Shown: piece by piece, positions 6,243-9,619 of the stretch | How the letters are laid out: each line of letters starts with the position of its first letter | How positions within the stretch are numbered: position 1 is the stretch's first letter | Source of the DNA: DATELY01 sp035276085 | GTDB lineage: Bacteria > Pseudomonadota > Gammaproteobacteria > Steroidobacterales > Steroidobacteraceae | Direction: 5' to 3' | Length of the DNA: 9,619 nucleotides | NCBI GenBank assembly: GCA_035276085.1 | Contig: DATELY010000036.1 | Coordinates: 1-9,619 of the forward strand | Notes under the pieces: generated by a model | What the model saw: the letters and a program-made list of their open reading frames with translations, nothing else | What the model was told of the DNA's origin: nothing | Database searches by the model: none | Translations under genes and position numbers: made by a program

Positions 6243-7230
6243 CTCGTCAACGACCCGACTCATTGCGGATATCGGCGGGACGAACGCGCGGTTTGCCCTC
6301 TACCGCGGCTCGGTGCTGCTCGAGCCGCTCGTGCTGGCGTGCGCCGATTTCCCGTCGCCGGCCGCGGCGGCAGCGCATTACCTCGGCACGCTGGGTGCGG
6401 ATCACCCACGGCCCACCGAAGCTGCGTTCGCCATCGCAGGGCCGATCACGGGGGATCTCGTGGTCATGACCAATCACGTGTGGCGTTTTTCGCTTGCCAC
6501 CACCAAGCGTGAGTTGGGGCTGCAGCGTCTCTTCGTCATGAACGATTTCACCGCGCTCGCGATGGCCGTGCCGTACCTGCCCGCGGACGAGCTCGACGCC
6601 GTGGGCCTCGGTCAACCCGTGCCGGATGCACCGATCGCGCTGATTGGCCCGGGCACGGGACTGGGTGTGTCGGGCTTGCTGCCGATCGGCATGGGTAGCG
6701 CGCGCGAGTGGCTGCCGCTGCAAGGAGAAGGCGGCCATTCCACGATGCCGGCGATGAACGACCGCGAAGCGGCGGTGCTTGCGCAACTACGACATCGCTT
6801 TACGCATGTGTCGGCGGAACGCGTGATATCCGGCCCCGGCTTGGTGAACGTGTACAACGCGCTGTGCGCGCTGGAAGGCAAGGTGCCGGAACCGCTGGAG
6901 CCTGCCGAGGTGACTCAGCGCGCCCTTCAAGGACGCGATCTGATCTGTCGCGAGGCACTCGATATGGTCTGCGCGATGCTGGGGACGGTGGCAGGCAATC
7001 TCGTGTTGATGTTGGGTGCCTTCGGCGGCGTGTACATCGGCGGCGGCATCGTGCCGAAGCTCGGCCGCATGTTCGCAAGCTCACCCTTCCGCGATCGCTT
7101 CGAGGACAAGGGCCGCTACAGCGACTATCTCGCGCGCGTGCCGAGCTATGTGATTCGCACGGAGCACGCCGCATTCATCGGCCTTGCGCATGCGTTCTCC
7201 ACATCGGGCCCACGCATCGAAGCGGAGTAG
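6223..7230 (+). CDS. glk: Glucokinase (ROK-unrelated, E. coli Glk type)
   Basis: The protein has 335 residues, slightly longer than the 321 of E. coli Glk. It phosphorylates glucose to glucose-6-phosphate with ATP in the cytoplasm. Motifs in order: phosphate-binding ADIGGTNARF (15-24), MNDFTALA (106-113) with the catalytic Asp at 108, GPGTGLGVS (142-150), GEGGHSTM (168-175) and GGVYIGGGIVPKLG (268-281). There is no Cys/His zinc motif of ROK-family kinases, so it belongs to the Glk family. The ATG at 6223 lies inside the 3' end of pgl. It gives a 13-residue lead before the first motif and has no clear Shine-Dalgarno, so coupling to pgl translation is likely. A longer in-frame start at 6151 would overlap pgl more and looks unlikely. 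No sugar transporter is nearby. Confidence 0.95.
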   Translation: MSTGLPSSSTTRLIADIGGTNARFALYRGSVLLEPLVLACADFPSPAAAAAHYLGTLGADHPRPTEAAFAIAGPITGDLVVMTNHVWRFSLATTKRELGLQRLFVMNDFTALAMAVPYLPADELDAVGLGQPVPDAPIALIGPGTGLGVSGLLPIGMGSAREWLPLQGEGGHSTMPAMNDREAAVLAQLRHRFTHVSAERVISGPGLVNVYNALCALEGKVPEPLEPAEVTQRALQGRDLICREALDMVCAMLGTVAGNLVLMLGAFGGVYIGGGIVPKLGRMFASSPFRDRFEDKGRYSDYLARVPSYVIRTEHAAFIGLAHAFSTSGPRIEAE

Positions 7231-7290
7231 TGCAGCTTCCGTCCCCTCCCCCGCTTCGCAAGGGAGGGGACGCAACGCGCAGTTGCACTA
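7228..7290. repeat. Nested inverted repeat between glk and the phosphatase gene
   Basis: The inner arms, CGTCCCCTCCC (7240-7250) and GGGAGGGGACG (7262-7272), are perfect 11-bp complements with an 11-base loop. The outer arms, TAGTGCAGC (7228-7236) and GTTGCACTA (7282-7290), pair with one mismatch. The outer left arm includes the glk TAG stop. The inner hairpin could act as a terminator for the zwf-pgl-glk transcript, but no T-run follows. The two-layer structure also resembles a small palindromic element. Confidence 0.6.
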
Positions 7291-7369
7291 CCCTGCACGC
7301 AGTGAACGACGGACTGTAAGATCACTCGCCTACCGTTCGCCCGACTCTCTCTATCTCACAGGACTCTTC

Positions 7370-8893
7370 ATGCGCACTTTCCGCGTTGCGCTCATTGTGC
7401 TGTTCGGCTTCCACACGCTCGTTCATGCCGATAGCGTGCCAAAAAATCCGAGCGAGTGGTTCGCAGCCGGCAAGTCGGCCATAGCTGCCAACAAGGCGGC
7501 GAAGCCCAACACTCGCCGTGCGAAGAACGTCATTCTCTTCATCGGCGATGGCATGGGTATCTCCACCGTCACCGCGGCGCGGATTCTCGAAGGTCAACAA
7601 CGTGGCGTGGATGGCGAATTCAATCGCTTGAGCTTCGAGCGCTTCGACTATCTCGCGCATTCGGTCACCGCGAGCGTGAATCAACAGACTGCCGACTCGG
7701 CCCCGACTGCAACGGCGATGGTGACTGGGGTGAAAGCAAACGACCTGGCGATCTCGGTCGACCAAACATTGCCCACGAACGAAGCGAGCGCTGAGCTCAA
7801 CGCAGCCAAAAGCCTGCGCACGATTCTCGAACGGGCCGAGGAGCGCGGGATGTCGACCGGCGTCGTGACGACAGCGCGGCTTACGCATGCCACGCCTGCC
7901 GCGAACTACGCGCATGTCGCATGCCGCGATTGGGAAGCGGACAACGACCTGCCCGCAGGTGCAACCGTGAAAGACATTGCGCGGCAGTTGCTGGAGTTTC
8001 CCGTGGGCGACGGTCTCGAAGTTGCGCTGGGCGGCGGCCGCAGCAACTTCATGCCCCGTACGAGTGCCGACCCGGAGTATCCAGAACAGAAGGGCCGGCG
8101 TCAGGATGGGCGTGACCTCACGCAGGAATGGTTGCAGCGCTATCGCGGCGCCGCGTACGTGTGGAATCAACAGCAGTTCGATGCCATCGATGTTCGTTCG
8201 ACGGAACATCTTTTGGGGTTGTTCGAGCGCTCGCACATGCGCTACGAAACCGATCGCCGCCTCGATGCGGCTGGCGAGCCCGCGCTGGCTGACATGACCG
8301 CCAAGGCCATTCAACTGCTGAGCAAGAACAAGAAGGGTTTCTATCTCATGGTCGAAGGCGGACGCATCGATCATGCACATCACGCCGGCAACGCCTATCG
8401 CGCCTTGCATGACACCGTTGCCCTGTCGCGCGCAGTGGCGCGCGCACGTGAGCTCACGAGCGACGCGGACACGTTGATCATCGTGACTGCGGACCACAGC
8501 CATACATTGACGATCGGCGGCTACCCCTCACGCGGCAATCCCATTCTCGGCAAGGTGGATGGAGCGAAGGATCAGCTGCGTCTGCCGTACACGACACTCT
8601 CCTATGCGAATGGCCCCGGCTGGACCGGCAATCGCAAGCGCTTGGAAATGAGCCCCGAGGAACGTGCGAATTCCGTCGACTATCCGGGTACGGCGGCCCG
8701 TCCCGATCTCAGCAACGTGGATACCACCGCACCGAACTACATGCAGGAGGCGGCGGTGCCGCTGGATTCCGAAACACACGGTGGTGAAGACGTTGCCATT
8801 TACGGACAGGGCCCAGGTGCCTACTTGTTGCGCGGAACCCTGGAACAGAATGCGATCTACCACGTGATGGCCACGGCATTGCAATGGCAATGA
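7370..8893 (+). CDS. Secreted alkaline phosphatase (metal-dependent phosphomonoesterase)
   Basis: The protein has 507 residues with a signal peptide (1-20, MRTFRVALIVLFGFHTLVHA, cleaved before DS), so it acts in the periplasm or outside the cell. It releases phosphate from phosphomonoesters. Catalytic features: D60 in FIGDGMG, nucleophile S110 in TADSAPTATAM, THAT (172-175), VEGGRIDHAHH (328-338), TADHSHT (373-379) and ETHGGED (468-474). It has His where E. coli PhoA has Asp153 (H173) and in place of Lys328 (the HAHH segment), the pattern of animal enzymes and some marine bacterial ones. Only one Cys remains (C185), so there are no PhoA-type disulfides. The ATG at 7370 has AGGA 6 bases upstream. 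A -10-like TAAGAT (7317-7322) has a poor -35, and I see no clear Pho box. A longer frame start at 7184 would disrupt the signal peptide and overlap glk. Confidence 0.95.
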   Translation: MRTFRVALIVLFGFHTLVHADSVPKNPSEWFAAGKSAIAANKAAKPNTRRAKNVILFIGDGMGISTVTAARILEGQQRGVDGEFNRLSFERFDYLAHSVTASVNQQTADSAPTATAMVTGVKANDLAISVDQTLPTNEASAELNAAKSLRTILERAEERGMSTGVVTTARLTHATPAANYAHVACRDWEADNDLPAGATVKDIARQLLEFPVGDGLEVALGGGRSNFMPRTSADPEYPEQKGRRQDGRDLTQEWLQRYRGAAYVWNQQQFDAIDVRSTEHLLGLFERSHMRYETDRRLDAAGEPALADMTAKAIQLLSKNKKGFYLMVEGGRIDHAHHAGNAYRALHDTVALSRAVARARELTSDADTLIIVTADHSHTLTIGGYPSRGNPILGKVDGAKDQLRLPYTTLSYANGPGWTGNRKRLEMSPEERANSVDYPGTAARPDLSNVDTTAPNYMQEAAVPLDSETHGGEDVAIYGQGPGAYLLRGTLEQNAIYHVMATALQWQ

Positions 8894-8907
8894 TTTTGTC
8901 CTTGTTG
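8877..8907 (+). terminator. Possible intrinsic terminator of the phosphatase gene
   Basis: CATTGC (8877-8882) and GCAATG (8887-8892) pair around an AATG loop, overlapping the stop codon TGA. A T-rich tail (ATTTTGTCCTTGTTG) follows directly. The stem is short and half A-T, so termination would be weak. Confidence 0.35.
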
Positions 8908-8918
8908 TGAATCCAATC

Positions 8919-8947
8919 GTGCCATCGCGCGCGCCCCACCGTATCAT
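8919..8947 (+). promoter_or_regulatory. ppa: Candidate sigma-70 promoter for ppa
   Basis: GTGCCA (8919-8924, four of six matches) is followed after exactly 17 bp by TATCAT (8942-8947, four of six matches). Transcription would begin near 8954, giving a leader of roughly 24 bases. This suggests ppa is transcribed independently of the phosphatase gene. Confidence 0.45.
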
Positions 8948-8977
8948 TCGCGCCCCGTCCGTTTCAGCTTCAAGCTC

Positions 8978-9619
8978 ATGTCCACCCTGTTTCCGTCCGC
9001 CTTTCGTGCTCATCCCTGGCACGGTGTCGATCTTGGTTCCAAAGCTCCCGCTGTCGTCACCGCGTACATCGAAATCGTCCCGACCGACACCGTCAAATAT
9101 GAGATCGACAAGGGCACGGGCTTGCTGAAGGTGGATCGGCCGCAACGTTTCTCGAACGTCGTCCCGTCGCTGTACGGATTCCTGCCACGCACGTTGTGCG
9201 GTGAGCGTGTCGCCGCGCTATGCGAGGACAAGACGGCAAAGCAGGGCATCGTCGGCGACGGCGATCCAATGGATATTTGCGTGTTGACGGAGAAGTCGAT
9301 CCGTCACGGCGATCTGCTCGTGCAGGCAATCCCCATCGGCGGGCTGCGCATGATCGATCAGAACGAAGCGGACGATAAGATCATCGCGGTGATGTACGAC
9401 GACGCGGTCTACGGTCGTTTCACCGACATCGAGCAGTGCCCCGCGTCCGTGATCGAGCGCTTGCGCCACTACTTCCTCACGTACAAGCACGTGCCCGGCG
9501 ACGGCGATCACCACGTCGAGATCACGGATGTGTACGGACGCGAAGAAGCGTTCGAGGCCATCCGCCGCAGTCAGGAGGATTACGTGGCGGCGTTCATGGG
9601 GGCGGGGAGGTTGAAGTAG
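8978..9619 (+). CDS. ppa: Inorganic pyrophosphatase, family I, chlamydial-like form
   Basis: The protein has 213 residues, longer than the roughly 176 of E. coli Ppa. It hydrolyses pyrophosphate to two phosphates in the cytoplasm, pulling biosynthetic reactions forward. The signature GDGDPMDICV (93-102) carries the metal-binding Asp94, Asp96 and Asp99. E32, K40, E42, R54 and Y66 correspond to E. coli active-site residues, and EADDKIIAV (130-138) gives further acidic ligands. The AHPWHGV start (11-17), LYGFLPRTLCG block (65-75), PIGG (119-122) and HYFLTYK (164-170) are features I recall from chlamydial pyrophosphatases rather than the E. coli type. The ATG at 8978 has no clear Shine-Dalgarno. 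The stop TAG ends exactly at the window edge, so the gene is complete. Confidence 0.96.
   Translation: MSTLFPSAFRAHPWHGVDLGSKAPAVVTAYIEIVPTDTVKYEIDKGTGLLKVDRPQRFSNVVPSLYGFLPRTLCGERVAALCEDKTAKQGIVGDGDPMDICVLTEKSIRHGDLLVQAIPIGGLRMIDQNEADDKIIAVMYDDAVYGRFTDIEQCPASVIERLRHYFLTYKHVPGDGDHHVEITDVYGREEAFEAIRRSQEDYVAAFMGAGRLK

Noticed and set aside
7322..8503. A 393-codon minus-strand open frame opposite the phosphatase gene
   Set aside because: It lies entirely antisense to a gene with all catalytic motifs and has shadow-like composition.

Overview
The window is GC-rich, densely coding chromosome carrying eight protein genes, all apparently intact and mostly housekeeping. Codon use and protein types suggest a proteobacterium, most likely a gammaproteobacterium of the Xanthomonadales/Nevskiales kind. 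Three things point that way: a 215-residue YcbL-like hydrolase, a 335-residue glucokinase grouped with zwf and pgl, and a small Cys-containing protein of a type I recall from such genomes. This placement is inference and rests on no marker gene. I see no rRNA, tRNA, CRISPR, prophage, transposase or defence gene.

Layout. 73-1512 (minus) is dacB, a secreted S13-family penicillin-binding protein. Reading divergently from it, 1677-2264 encodes a two-helix DUF502 membrane protein, followed by ycbL (2334-2981), a metallo-beta-lactamase-fold hydrolase. A small protein of unknown function starting at a GTG codon is encoded at 3253-3609. After a 303-bp gap come zwf (3913-5373), pgl (5526-6242) and glk (6223-7230, overlapping pgl by 20 bp). 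A 63-bp nested palindrome separates glk from a secreted alkaline phosphatase (7370-8893). The last gene is a family I inorganic pyrophosphatase (8978-9619), which resembles the chlamydial form more than the E. coli form as I recall them.

How the genes work together. glk phosphorylates glucose, zwf oxidises glucose-6-phosphate to 6-phosphogluconolactone with NADPH production, and pgl hydrolyses the lactone to 6-phosphogluconate. Together they form the common entry to the Entner-Doudoroff and oxidative pentose-phosphate routes; edd, eda and gnd are not in the window. The alkaline phosphatase and pyrophosphatase both release phosphate, one outside the cytoplasm and one inside, but have separate leaders.

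The most unusual non-coding signal is a dispersed short tandem repeat with a 7-bp unit, YARCCGY (GCGGTTR on the other strand). It occurs four times, each time within about 15 bp of a gene end. Copies after stop codons point one way and copies before start codons point the other, giving one hairpin-capable pair between the DUF502 gene and ycbL and a second inverted pair flanking zwf. I found no convincing novel multi-gene system.
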